Shown one piece after another: positions 9,597 to 19,371 of a stretch of 64,000 nucleotides of DNA. Made by a program: the position numbers and the translations under genes. The notes under the pieces were generated by a model, which ran no database searches, had not been told where the DNA came from, and worked only from the letters and a program-made list of their open reading frames with translations. Positions within the stretch are counted from its first letter, which is position 1; each line of letters starts with the position of its first letter. Origin of the DNA: Lentimicrobium sp. (GTDB lineage: Bacteria; Bacteroidota; Bacteroidia; Bacteroidales; Lentimicrobiaceae); assembly GCA_019429275.1 (NCBI GenBank), contig JAHYJC010000010.1:43737-107736 (forward strand), read 5' to 3'.

Positions 9597-9812
9597 CCGG
9601 ATTTATCAGCTGATTTTATTGGTGTTAAGCTACATAATTAATCCTATAATGCTAAAAATACCAGTTGAATTTTAATTTAAAGAAAAAATCTACAATGATT
9701 TTTATCAGAATGTTTTAACTTCGATTCTCATCAGAAAAAATAAAAAAAGGCGAAAGAAAATACCTCAAAGCATAATTTTACGTAATAACAATAAAATTTA
9801 GATAAAATCAGG

Positions 9813-9820
9813 TATTTTTG
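9813..9820 (+). promoter_or_regulatory. candidate -7 promoter element for the glycosyltransferase pair
   Basis: Reads TATTTTTG, a TAnnTTTG match 28 bp ahead of the TTG start at 9849. No clear -33 element is seen at the usual distance. Confidence 0.3.
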
Positions 9821-9848
9821 CGAACCAAATCGTGTTGCTTTCCGCATT

Positions 9849-10964
9849 TTGAAAAAAACCATCGTTTCTGTTACCAATGATTTAAGCTCAGATCAGCGAG
9901 TTGATAAAGTATGCCGCACTTTATCAAAAATGGGTTTTAGTGTGCTTCTGGTTGGGCGTTGGTTACCCGGATGCCTTGCGCTTGATGACCGGCCTTACGA
10001 AACACACCGGATGACATTGATCTTCAGACGCGGTCCGCTGTTTTATGCTGAGTATAATATCCGGCTGCTTTTCTTTTTGCTTATTCATCGTTGTCACTTA
10101 TTGGTCTCCAACGATCTTGATACTTTACCTGCAAATTTTGTGGCTCACCGGCTGAAAAGAGTGCCCATTGTTTACGATTCTCACGAGTTCTATACCGAGA
10201 CGCCTGAGTTGGTTAATCGTCCTGCAGTTAGAGGCATTTGGGAGTTTATTGAAGAATATATTTTCCCAAAACTAACCGACATTATTACGGTTAACGAGTC
10301 CATTGCGAAACTTTATCAGGAAAAATACAATAAGGTGCTAAAGGTTGTAAGAAATGTTCCCAGGACACCATCCTTAAAAGCAGATGCAGACAGAGAAAGT
10401 CTGGGTTTACCTGTTAACCAGAAAATAATTGTGCTTCAGGGTGCAGGCATAAACATACAGCGTGGAGCTGAGGAAGCTGTTGAAGCCATGTTATATATAC
10501 CCAATGCTTTGCTGCTCATTATAGGAAGCGGCGATGTATTGGAAACACTCAAAATTAAGGTTGAAGAATTAGGCTTGCAGGACAAGGTAAAATTTATTAA
10601 AAGATTGCCCTACCCTAAATTAATTCAATATACAAGGCTTGCCGATCTGGGAATTACGCTGGATAAAGACACCAATTTAAACTACCACTACAGCCTACCA
10701 AACAAACTTTTTGATTATATTCATGCCGGAATTCCTGTGCTGGCCAGCCGGCTGCCGGAAATCGCTAAAATTGTAGAAGGCTATAACATAGGCCGGATTA
10801 CTGAAAGCCATGAACCTAAACACATTGCAAATTTGATAAATGAAATGCTGAACGATGAAGTTCAGAATAAAATCTGGAAAACCAATCTTATTTCTGCAGC
10901 AAAGGAATTAAACTGGGAGAAAGAAGAAAAAACACTGATTGAACTCTATCAAAAATATGTCTGA
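9849..10964 (+). CDS. glycosyltransferase (GT4-like, GT-B fold)
   Basis: A 371-residue glycosyltransferase. The N-terminal KKTIVSVTNDLSSDQRVDKV and the middle YDSHEFYTETPEL are typical of a GT4-like group common in Bacteroidota. VLQGAGINIQRGAEEAVEAM near 196-216 begins the C-terminal Rossmann domain, and YSLPNKLFDYIHAGIPVLAS near 280-300 is the donor-binding region. It probably works on a surface polysaccharide; donor and acceptor are unknown. The start appears to be TTG, as no ATG or GTG lies in frame just upstream. Its last eight bases overlap the start of the next gene, which suggests translational coupling. Confidence 0.8.
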   Translation: MKKTIVSVTNDLSSDQRVDKVCRTLSKMGFSVLLVGRWLPGCLALDDRPYETHRMTLIFRRGPLFYAEYNIRLLFFLLIHRCHLLVSNDLDTLPANFVAHRLKRVPIVYDSHEFYTETPELVNRPAVRGIWEFIEEYIFPKLTDIITVNESIAKLYQEKYNKVLKVVRNVPRTPSLKADADRESLGLPVNQKIIVLQGAGINIQRGAEEAVEAMLYIPNALLLIIGSGDVLETLKIKVEELGLQDKVKFIKRLPYPKLIQYTRLADLGITLDKDTNLNYHYSLPNKLFDYIHAGIPVLASRLPEIAKIVEGYNIGRITESHEPKHIANLINEMLNDEVQNKIWKTNLISAAKELNWEKEEKTLIELYQKYV

Positions 10965-12090
10965 TCGCTACCTGCACATTGTTTCGTTTGATGTATCCTA
11001 CCCTCCCAATTATGGAGGAGTAATCGATGTTTTCTACAAGATAAAAGCCTTGTATAACAAAGGAATAAAAATAATTCTCCACAATTTTGAATATCCAGGC
11101 CGCGAAAGAGCCCCACAACTTGAAGCATACTGCGAAAAAGTCTATTACTATTCCCGTAAATGCGGATTGAATTCGGCCATAAGCCATTTGCCTTATATTG
11201 TCAAAAGCCGCCGTTCTGAAGAAATGATTGAAAATCTTTTGGCGGACAACCATCCGATTCTTTTCGAAGGACTCCACTCCTGCTATTATCTTGATGATCA
11301 AAGGCTAAGAAACCGAATGCTCATTTATCGCGAAAGCAACATAGAACATCAATACTATCTCAATCTGTTCAAAGCAGAGCGAAGTATAGCAAAAAAAGTA
11401 TATTTCCTTACTGAAAGCGCCCGCTTATTGCTTTTTCAGCGCAAACTCAAACATGCTTCACTCATGCTTGTGGTTTCGGAATGGGATACCCGTTATTTAG
11501 AAAGTAAATTTCCTGACAACGACATTAGATTTCTGCCAAGCTTTCATTCCAATGAAAATCTGAATATTAGGACGGGATCGGGTGACTATGTTTTATATCA
11601 TGGCAATATAGAAGTGCCCGAAAATGAAGCAGCAGCAGCTTTTTTGATCACCAAAGTTTTTGTAAATAGCCGGCACAGGCTAATAATCGCCGGAATGAAT
11701 CCGCCAAAGCGCATTACTGACCTTGCAAAAAAATATGAAAATATTTCTGTTGTTGCAAATCCTGATGATGAAACTTTATTTTCACTTATCAGGAATGCTC
11801 AGGTTAATATTCTAGTTACATTTCAGGCTACAGGATTGAAACTCAAATTACTCAATACGTTATACAATGGCCGGCACTGCCTGGTAAACCAGGCTATGCT
11901 CAACGGAACCGGTCTGGAGTCGCTTTGTCATATTGCCGAAACTTCTGATCAGCTGGTTATGAAATTGCATGAATTGAGCAAAAAACCATTTACTGAGAAA
12001 GAAATATCAAAAAGGAAACAAATACTTGAAATTGCTTTCTCAAATTCAGGCAATGCTGATCGGTTGATCGAAGCTGTTTTTAAAAGGTAA
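10957..12090 (+). CDS. glycosyltransferase-like protein (GT4/GT1-type, GT-B fold)
   Basis: A 377-residue protein starting MSDRYLHIVSFDVSYPPNYG, a typical GT-B N-terminus with a glycine-rich loop. The C-terminal half shows YVLYHGNIEVPENEAAAAFL near 215-235 and LKLKLLNTLYNGRHCLVN near 300, the usual donor-domain segments. The classic E-x7-E motif is not obvious, so it is a divergent member. The ATG at 10957 is chosen over a TTG at 10939; it overlaps the previous stop by eight bases (ATGTCTGA). It is probably the second gene of a two-gene glycosyltransferase unit. Its 3' end overlaps the convergent ftsE-like gene by 45 bp. Confidence 0.75.
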   Translation: MSDRYLHIVSFDVSYPPNYGGVIDVFYKIKALYNKGIKIILHNFEYPGRERAPQLEAYCEKVYYYSRKCGLNSAISHLPYIVKSRRSEEMIENLLADNHPILFEGLHSCYYLDDQRLRNRMLIYRESNIEHQYYLNLFKAERSIAKKVYFLTESARLLLFQRKLKHASLMLVVSEWDTRYLESKFPDNDIRFLPSFHSNENLNIRTGSGDYVLYHGNIEVPENEAAAAFLITKVFVNSRHRLIIAGMNPPKRITDLAKKYENISVVANPDDETLFSLIRNAQVNILVTFQATGLKLKLLNTLYNGRHCLVNQAMLNGTGLESLCHIAETSDQLVMKLHELSKKPFTEKEISKRKQILEIAFSNSGNADRLIEAVFKR

Positions 12091-12759
12091 AACTTTTCCT
12101 CCTTCACATTTTACAGTGCGTGATGGAAATTTTTCCATCAAAGCATGGTTATGTGAAGCCATAAGCACTGTACGGTCTGACTGACTGATGTCAAGTAGTA
12201 AATTCATTATTCCTATTGACGTTTCAGGATCGAGGTTTCCGGTGGGTTCATCAGCCAGAATGAGTTCAGGGTCGTTAAGCAGTGCTCTTGCTATGGAAAC
12301 GCGCTGTTGTTCGCCTCCCGACAACTGGTGAGGCATTTTGAAGCCCTTGGTGGCCAATCCGACTTTATGCAAAACCTGCTCAATACGCTCATTCATAGCT
12401 ACTTTATCTTTCCAGCCGGTTGCCCTGAGTACAAATAAAAGATTTGAAAGAACACTTCTGTCGGACATCAGCTGAAAATCCTGAAAAACAATGCCCAGCC
12501 TCCGGCGGAGATATGGAACCTCTTTGCGTTTCAGGGTAATCAGATCGTATCCGCAAACCGTAGCGCTTCCCTGTGTAATTGGGAGTTCAGCATAAAGTGT
12601 TTTCAATAAGCTGCTCTTACCGGTTCCGGTTTTACCGATAAGGTAAACGAATTCACCCTGAATTACTTTTAAATTCACATCAGATAAAACCAGATTCTCG
12701 CGCTGAAAAACGCTGATATTTTTAAGATCAACTATTGTATTGGGTTCCATAGCCGGCAT
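12046..12759 (-). CDS. ftsE: ABC transporter ATP-binding protein, FtsE-like
   Basis: A 237-residue ATPase with Walker A GKTGTGKS near residue 40, Q-loop VFQDFQL, signature LSGGEQQR near 145, Walker [10 protein letters not shown] near 165 and the H-loop ASHNH. The sequence [18 protein letters not shown] and its length resemble FtsE, which with FtsX links the divisome to peptidoglycan hydrolases. No FtsX-like permease gene is next to it, so a lipoprotein-release (LolD-like) ATPase cannot be excluded. Two ATG starts nine bases apart (12759 and 12750) are both possible. Its last 45 bp overlap the 3' end of the convergent glycosyltransferase gene. Confidence 0.75.
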   Translation of the reverse strand: MPAMEPNTIVDLKNISVFQRENLVLSDVNLKVIQGEFVYLIGKTGTGKSSLLKTLYAELPITQGSATVCGYDLITLKRKEVPYLRRRLGIVFQDFQLMSDRSVLSNLLFVLRATGWKDKVAMNERIEQVLHKVGLATKGFKMPHQLSGGEQQRVSIARALLNDPELILADEPTGNLDPETSIGIMNLLLDISQSDRTVLMASHNHALMEKFPSRTVKCEGGKVLPFKNSFDQPISIA

Positions 12760-12834
12760 TTTGATGGCGTAAAGATAGGAAGGAAAAACGAAAGGTTACC
12801 GAATTCAGAGTGGTTCTTAATAATTGGCAGGTTA

Positions 12835-13638
12835 TCAACCTGATAAACTGGTTGCCAGATCAGGCCGCTGTGCAATCAGGAGGTTATACCTGGCTGAATT
12901 TTCGAATAATCTCATTAGTTCTGGATTGGTTTCTAACAGGAACAACTGTTTTCTAATTTTCTCTGACATTTTTGCTGGATTGGCAATTCCTGAAAAAGCA
13001 TCGCTGCCAAATCCTGAAAAAATTCCAATTGGAACAATTTTAAGAGGTTTTAGTCCGGCAGCTTCGCAAATTGCCTTGATTTCACCTGCAGTTTGAGCAT
13101 TATAATCAGGGTGGGTTTTGGTGAGAATCTGACTGACCGAATCAAAATTCTTTTCACGGATAAACCTATACATATAATAACCTGGGGTTCGGTGCGAAGT
13201 AATCAGGTATCCGCCGGGTTTCAGCAATAATGCCAGTTTTTTGATGTTAGTTTCCGGATCGGGCAGATTATAAAGCAACTCAAGGCACAACACAACATCA
13301 AATTTTTGATGAGGAAGATTGTTAACCGACTGGTTAAGCGTCTCGTGCCTGAAGGCGATGTTGGCCCTTCCATCAATTATTTTGCTAATGGAATGAAAAT
13401 ATCTTTTTCTGATGTCGGTGGCAACCACATTTGCACCTGTAAGAGCGGCAGGAATTGCAAATCTACCCATCTGACAGCCGATATCAAGCAAATCCTTCCC
13501 TTTTACAAAATATCGGGAAATATAATGCATGTACTCTTCAAAATAGAATTTTTCGGCTTTGTGTGTAAGCATATTATGAGGAGGCATAATCCGGTATTTC
13601 AGAAAATTAAGCACTCTGATTATGAAATTCTTCTTCAT
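12835..13638 (-). CDS. class I SAM-dependent methyltransferase
   Basis: A 267-residue protein with a Rossmann methyltransferase core: motif I LLDIGCQMGRFAIPAAL near residues 50-66, the acidic end of strand 2 in VVATDIRK, motif IV FDVVLCLELLYNLPDP near 115-130, and post-motif LLKPGGYLITSHRTPGYY near 140-160. The substrate is unknown. It lies between the ftsE-like gene and tsaD, all on the minus strand with spacings of 75 and 84 bp, which gives no strong clue to function. Confidence 0.75.
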   Translation of the reverse strand: MKKNFIIRVLNFLKYRIMPPHNMLTHKAEKFYFEEYMHYISRYFVKGKDLLDIGCQMGRFAIPAALTGANVVATDIRKRYFHSISKIIDGRANIAFRHETLNQSVNNLPHQKFDVVLCLELLYNLPDPETNIKKLALLLKPGGYLITSHRTPGYYMYRFIREKNFDSVSQILTKTHPDYNAQTAGEIKAICEAAGLKPLKIVPIGIFSGFGSDAFSGIANPAKMSEKIRKQLFLLETNPELMRLFENSARYNLLIAQRPDLATSLSG

Positions 13639-13722
13639 GAAATATTGTATTTGATAAACAACGCTTTAACCTGAGGATTGTAATTTGTAGCCAAAAAACT
13701 GCATTCCCGACAAAGAACCAAT

Positions 13723-14745
13723 CTACATTTTTACGCTTCTTGAATATGGTTTGATAGAGTAATCGGAAAATGAACCTTGAAGAAACCTATAATATCCGGC
13801 AATTGCAATCATGGCTGCGTTATCGGTAGTGTACTGAAATTCAGGAATAAAAGCTTCGAAGACGCCTTCGTGCTGTTTTTGAAGTATTGCACTCCTGAAG
13901 ACTGAATTGGCCGAAACTCCACCGGCAATTGCTACCTGCCTGATTCCGGTTTGTTTCACAGCTTTAACAAGTTTGTCCATCAACGTATCAACGATGGCTT
14001 TTTGAATGGAAGCGCTGAGATCGGCCATATTTTCCTCAATGAAATGAGGATTTGTTTTCAGGTTATCTCTTAAAAAATAGAGAAACGAAGTTTTCAACCC
14101 ACTGAAACTGTAATCAAATAAAGGAATGTTTGGTTTTGCAAAAGTAAATGCTTTGTCGTTGCCATCTTTAGCCATTTTGTCGATGAGCGGGCCACCCGGG
14201 TATGGCAAACCCATAATTTTGGCAGCTTTATCAAAAGCTTCACCGGCAGCATCATCAATGGTTTGGCCGATAATTTTCATTGAAAAATAATCATCAATTC
14301 TCACAATTTGTGTATGGCCACCTGAAACAGTCAGGCAAATGAACGGAAATTCGGGAACACGATCGCCCTCTTCACCTTTGGTTATAAAATGGGCCAGAAT
14401 GTGAGCCTGCATGTGGTCAACTTCGATAAGCGGAATATTAAGTGCCCATGCCAGGGATTTTGCAAATGAAGAGCCAACAAGCAATGAACCGAGAAGGCCC
14501 GGACCCAGCGTGAAAGCAATTGCGCTGAGTTGAGATTTATCGACACCTGCCATTTTCAGTGCTTCGTGAACCACAGGTATTATGTTTTGCTGATGAGCAC
14601 GGGAAGCAAGTTCGGGGACAACACCGCCAAAACGGGAATGAACCTGCTGATTTGCAATGATATTGGATAAGATTCGGGTATCCTGTAAAACAGCCGCTGA
14701 GGTATCATCGCATGAAGACTCAATTCCAAGTATGAAAACTGACAT
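13723..14745 (-). CDS. tsaD: tRNA N6-adenosine threonylcarbamoyltransferase TsaD
   Basis: A 340-residue member of the Kae1/TsaD/Qri7 family, which transfers threonylcarbamoyl to A37 of ANN-decoding tRNAs together with TsaB and TsaE. The family marks are all present: GIESSCDDTSAAVL at the start, the metal-binding HMQAHILAHF near 110, SGGHTQIV near 140, GEAFDKAAKIMGLPYPGGP near 175, AIAGGVSANS near 270 and TTDNAAMIAIAGY near 305. Length is normal for a bacterial TsaD. It is transcribed divergently from tamB. Confidence 0.95.
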   Translation of the reverse strand: MSVFILGIESSCDDTSAAVLQDTRILSNIIANQQVHSRFGGVVPELASRAHQQNIIPVVHEALKMAGVDKSQLSAIAFTLGPGLLGSLLVGSSFAKSLAWALNIPLIEVDHMQAHILAHFITKGEEGDRVPEFPFICLTVSGGHTQIVRIDDYFSMKIIGQTIDDAAGEAFDKAAKIMGLPYPGGPLIDKMAKDGNDKAFTFAKPNIPLFDYSFSGLKTSFLYFLRDNLKTNPHFIEENMADLSASIQKAIVDTLMDKLVKAVKQTGIRQVAIAGGVSANSVFRSAILQKQHEGVFEAFIPEFQYTTDNAAMIAIAGYYRFLQGSFSDYSIKPYSRSVKM

Positions 14746-14935
14746 TTAGATTATCTTATGAAGTAACGCAAAAAAAAATAAGAAAGCCCAGGATTTTGCC
14801 TGATTTTTGTGACCTTTGCAAGTTATGCAAACATTCGGCTGTCCGACTTCAATCTTTAACAAATCTTAAGCCTGCAAAGTTATTAAAAAGACACTTTACA
14901 TATCGGGTCTGACTATTTTAACCGCCACAATATCA

Positions 14936-17900
14936 ATGCTGGCCATGTATGGCATTTTCAGAACTTCATATATTCAAACTAAAATTGCAGGAATAGCCGC
15001 ACATTATCTTTCAAAAGAGTTGGGAACCGAAATAAAAATCGGTGGGCTTGATATCAGCTGGTTTCTGAATATAGAACTCGAAGAGGTTACCATCAAGGAT
15101 TTAAAGAATGAAAATCTGCTTTCAGCAGACAGAATCTGGCTCGATGTGGGCAAAGTAAATATAAAACGGAAATATCTGGGAATTTATGGCATAGCTATTT
15201 ATAATGCTAATATAGATATCATCAGGTATAGGTCCGATAGCCTGTTGAACTTTAAATTTTTCGCCGATTATTTTGGCAGTAGCAAAAAGCCTGTAAAAGA
15301 CTCCACAGCCATAAAGTGGAAAATTGGCTTATCAGGAGTTAAGCTTTCAAATGCATCATTTAGCTATTCCGACCAGTTAAAAGATTCAGCAGATATCGGC
15401 ATTGATTATAATTATCTTGCCCTTGACAGCCTTGACCTTGATTTGCGACGTTTGAAAATGGATGGCCAAAACATTACAGGCAATGTCAGCTATCTGAATT
15501 TCAATGAAAGCTCAGGGTTTAAGTTAAGCTTGCTTTCAGCAGAAATGCAGGTAACTAAAGATTCGATTGTAGCGAAAAATCTGCAAATCAAAACACCTGA
15601 AAGCGACCTCCATTTAAACCTGAAATTCAGCCACAAAGATTACACAGCTTATAGCGACTTCGTTAACGAAGTCAGAATTAATGCGCTATTTGATCAATCC
15701 AGTCTCAGGGTTAGCGATCTGGGGTATTTTGCGTCAGAACTATCACAAATAAATGAGGTTCTGAAAATACACGGACCGGTAAGCGGAACAATTTCTTCGC
15801 TAAAAGCAAAAAAAATAAGATTTGGGTTTGGGAAGTATACCTACTTTGAAGGCGATATAAATATGGATGGATTGCCTGATATTGCTGAGACATTTATCCA
15901 TTTGAACATTAAAGATTTTCGCACCAATTACAAAGATATTATAGGTTTAAGCCTGCCTGATGGCCAACCTCTTGAAGTTCCTGAACAGGTTAAAAACCTG
16001 GGAAACATCAGAATTAAGGGCTTTTTTACAGGATTCTTTTATGATTTTGTTTCGGCAGCTACTTTTACCACAGACATCGGAAAAATTACAACAGACGTCA
16101 GCCTTAAAACAGTACAAAACAATAAATTATTCTACAAAGGCCTTATCAGCATTATTGATTGGGATTTGGGTAAAAGTTTTGATGCTCAGGAGCAACTGGG
16201 CAAACTTGACTTTGACTCGGAAATTGCCGGCAGTTACCATCAGAAAACTGGCATAGTTGCACTTTTAAAAGGAAAAGTTAACAGTATGGGTCTCATGGGC
16301 AATGAGTTCAATGATATTAAACTGGAAGGAAAATTTGCAAACAGGCTGTTTAATGGCACACTGGCATTGAGAGATGAATTGGTTGATCTGGATTTTAACG
16401 GACTTGTTGATTTTTCGGCCGACCCTCCTGTTTTCAATTTTACTTCAACAGTTGAAAATGCCTACTTAAGCCGCTTAAACCTTATTGAAAGGGATAGTTC
16501 TGCAAAGATTAGCACAACTATGGATCTTAACTTTACAGGGTCAAATATCGATAACCTCCTCGGATTCCTGAAGTTTACAAATACTTATTATACTGAAAAA
16601 GGAATAACCTATCCAGCCAGAATTATTGAACTGGCTACAACAGTTTCGACAAACAACACCAAAAATCTTACGCTGGTTTCTGATTTTGCAGACATTAATT
16701 TTTCAGGTCTGTTCACTTTTGCCGATTTTTATTCTTCACTCATCAATATCCTGAATGCTTATTTGCCTTCTTTAAGAACCAGTCCGTCAATTGAACTCGC
16801 TGTTAAACAAGAACATGTATTCGATTATTCAATACAGATAAAGGATGTAAATCCAATTACCGAGCTTTTTTTGCCTGACTTAAAAATCAATTCTTCCGCT
16901 TACCTTTTTGGAAGCTACAACTCGGTAAGTAAAACAATATTGTTAAATGGACAAGCAGATCAATTTGATTATAAAGGAATTACAATTAACAATTGGTACA
17001 TTCGGGGACAAAATGAAGGAAATTCGCTTCAGCTCATCACAGGATCCTCTGCTATTGATATGTATGAGTCTGATGCAAAGAATTCGGTTCAGCTTGGCCT
17101 TGAAAACTTCTCTGTTGAAACTCTTGTGGAAGGCGATAGCATAAGATACATGATTAAATGGAAAGATGGACTCACTGGAAAAAGAAACTTTGGAAAAATT
17201 GAAGGATATTTTTCATTTTCTGAAAAGCCATATATAAAAGCGATGTTGCAAAATGCTGATTTTGCCATCAATGATACTTCTTTTTCTATTGCTCAGGTAG
17301 GTGAAATTATAATCGACAGTACATCAGTATTTATAAATAACCTGCATTTTGATGCATTAAATCAGGATATGAAGGTAGAAGGTAAGATTAGTTCAGATCC
17401 CAATGACATTCTCAACATCAGCTTTGAAAACCTTAATATTTCAAATGCCGATCTTCTTCTTTCGCAGGAAGGCCTGGATTTTGATGGTTTTTTGAACGGA
17501 AATATCTCAATAGAGGATTTGTATGGAACGCAAAAAATACAAGCCGATGTTTCGGTCATGGATTTTGCATTTAATAAGGAAAGGTTGGGCGATGCATTTA
17601 TTATAACCCGCTGGAATTACCTGAAGGAAGGGCTGGAAGTCAATGCCGATGTAATTTACAAAGGCAATATAGGCACTCACAAACCGATATCTGTAACAGG
17701 ATACATTTACCCTGAAAAAGGCAGAGACAATAATTTTGATCTTGACCTTGGAATTACGAACTTTAACCTTGTTCCCTTAAATCCGTTTTTAAAGGGCTTT
17801 GCTTCCGGCTTAAAAGGTTATTCAAACGGTAAACTCAGACTTGAAGGAACATTCAGCGAACCTGCTTTCAGTGGCAATATAGAGCTCTTGCGTACACAGG

Positions 17901-19330
17901 TAAAAATTGACTATTTAAACGTAATTTATTCATTAGCCGACAAAGTTGAAGTAAAGCCCGATTTAATAAGTGCTTCAGGTGTAATTATATACGACTCACT
18001 TGGAAATACCGGGCTCTGCAATTTCAGATTATCGCATAAATTCTTCAGAGACATGAGGTTGTATCTCGATTTGCAGGCTAATAACCTGTCAGGGCTCCAT
18101 ACAAGTTTCAAGGACAATGAATTATTCTATGGCAATGCTGTTGCCTCAGGAAATGTAAATATCAGTGGTCCGTTCGACGATTTAAGGATGGTGATGAAAG
18201 TAAAATCAGAAAAAGGCACAAACATATTCATTCCCATTAATCTGAATGTTGACGCGACTGAAAACAAATACATAAAATTTGTCAATACCGACGAACAAGA
18301 AGAAAAAATTGAAGTATTTGAACCTGTCACTTCCGGCATTAACCTCGACATGCAGATTGATGTAACAAAAGATGCCGGAATTCAGATTTTCCTGCCCGAA
18401 GACATTGGGAATATCAAGGCAAACGGAAATGGAAAAATTCAAATGGGTATAGATACCAGGGGTGAAATAACTACATTCGGTGACTACAACATCGAATCGG
18501 GAACCTTTTTATTTACATTCCAAAATATCATAAATCGCTTATTTCTAATTGAGCAAGGTAGTAAAATTTCATTCAATGGAAGCCCATACGAAGCTGACCT
18601 CAATGTAAAAGCCGTTTATAAAATAAGGGCTTCACTGGGCGGAATACCCGAACTTGCTTCCAATCCTGACTATGCCGGCCGTAATGTTCCGGTTGACTGC
18701 ATCATTTATCTAAAAAACAACCTGTACAATCCTGATATTGCATTTAGCATAAGGCTGCCTGATGTTGAAGACAACCTCAGACAATTGGTATTTGCTGCCA
18801 TTGATACCACTAATGATGTTGTAATGACACAGCAAATGGTTTCACTTTTACTCCTGAAATCATTTAGTTTTACCGGAAACACTGGATTAGCAGGAAGTTT
18901 TGGCGCTTCCTCACTCGAATTACTAACCAGTCAGTTGAGCGGAATGCTTTCCCAGATAAGTAAAGATGTTGATATTGGCTTGAATTACCGGTCAGGGGAT
19001 GCTCTCACTTCTGAAGCTGTTGAGGTTGCTTTATCAACGCATTTGTTTGACGATCGCGTAACCATTGATGGTAACTTTGGACTGATAAATTCTGGTTCTA
19101 CACAAAATACCAGCAACATTATCGGAGATGTTGTAATCGACGTCAAAATTACCAGAGACGGAAGATTCAGGGTAAAAGCATACAATAAATCAAATAACCC
19201 GTTTGAAGTCACTTCGTATAACGCAAATTACAAACAAGGTGTCGGTATCTATTACCGATACGAATTTGACAAATTTTCCGAAATATTCAGGAGTCAAAAA
19301 GCGTCTGAAGTCAAATTCAGTCCCAGATAA
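14936..19330 (+). CDS. tamB: TamB-like inner-membrane/periplasmic protein (DUF490), very large
   Basis: At least 1464 residues, with an AsmA/TamB-like beginning and long stretches of short beta-strand repeats (KIQADVSVMDFAFNKERLGD and similar). It ends in a DUF490/TamB C-terminal domain from about residue 1000 (FDLDLGITNFNLVPLNPFL; NPDYAGRNVPVDCIIYLKN; VDIGLNYRSGD). TamB-type proteins bridge the inner and outer membranes and move lipids or help outer-membrane assembly. The frame stays open upstream to a TAA at 14867-14869, and the upstream codons encode a hydrophobic helix (KKTLYISGLTILTATISML), so the true start is probably upstream at a non-ATG codon, with ATT at 14882 the best placed. The first ATG is used here as a minimum. 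No TamA gene is nearby. Confidence 0.85.
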   Translation: MLAMYGIFRTSYIQTKIAGIAAHYLSKELGTEIKIGGLDISWFLNIELEEVTIKDLKNENLLSADRIWLDVGKVNIKRKYLGIYGIAIYNANIDIIRYRSDSLLNFKFFADYFGSSKKPVKDSTAIKWKIGLSGVKLSNASFSYSDQLKDSADIGIDYNYLALDSLDLDLRRLKMDGQNITGNVSYLNFNESSGFKLSLLSAEMQVTKDSIVAKNLQIKTPESDLHLNLKFSHKDYTAYSDFVNEVRINALFDQSSLRVSDLGYFASELSQINEVLKIHGPVSGTISSLKAKKIRFGFGKYTYFEGDINMDGLPDIAETFIHLNIKDFRTNYKDIIGLSLPDGQPLEVPEQVKNLGNIRIKGFFTGFFYDFVSAATFTTDIGKITTDVSLKTVQNNKLFYKGLISIIDWDLGKSFDAQEQLGKLDFDSEIAGSYHQKTGIVALLKGKVNSMGLMGNEFNDIKLEGKFANRLFNGTLALRDELVDLDFNGLVDFSADPPVFNFTSTVENAYLSRLNLIERDSSAKISTTMDLNFTGSNIDNLLGFLKFTNTYYTEKGITYPARIIELATTVSTNNTKNLTLVSDFADINFSGLFTFADFYSSLINILNAYLPSLRTSPSIELAVKQEHVFDYSIQIKDVNPITELFLPDLKINSSAYLFGSYNSVSKTILLNGQADQFDYKGITINNWYIRGQNEGNSLQLITGSSAIDMYESDAKNSVQLGLENFSVETLVEGDSIRYMIKWKDGLTGKRNFGKIEGYFSFSEKPYIKAMLQNADFAINDTSFSIAQVGEIIIDSTSVFINNLHFDALNQDMKVEGKISSDPNDILNISFENLNISNADLLLSQEGLDFDGFLNGNISIEDLYGTQKIQADVSVMDFAFNKERLGDAFIITRWNYLKEGLEVNADVIYKGNIGTHKPISVTGYIYPEKGRDNNFDLDLGITNFNLVPLNPFLKGFASGLKGYSNGKLRLEGTFSEPAFSGNIELLRTQVKIDYLNVIYSLADKVEVKPDLISASGVIIYDSLGNTGLCNFRLSHKFFRDMRLYLDLQANNLSGLHTSFKDNELFYGNAVASGNVNISGPFDDLRMVMKVKSEKGTNIFIPINLNVDATENKYIKFVNTDEQEEKIEVFEPVTSGINLDMQIDVTKDAGIQIFLPEDIGNIKANGNGKIQMGIDTRGEITTFGDYNIESGTFLFTFQNIINRLFLIEQGSKISFNGSPYEADLNVKAVYKIRASLGGIPELASNPDYAGRNVPVDCIIYLKNNLYNPDIAFSIRLPDVEDNLRQLVFAAIDTTNDVVMTQQMVSLLLLKSFSFTGNTGLAGSFGASSLELLTSQLSGMLSQISKDVDIGLNYRSGDALTSEAVEVALSTHLFDDRVTIDGNFGLINSGSTQNTSNIIGDVVIDVKITRDGRFRVKAYNKSNNPFEVTSYNANYKQGVGIYYRYEFDKFSEIFRSQKASEVKFSPR

Positions 19331-19371
19331 CCCATGATTCTGATTTTATTATCCTGATAAAGACATCTAAA

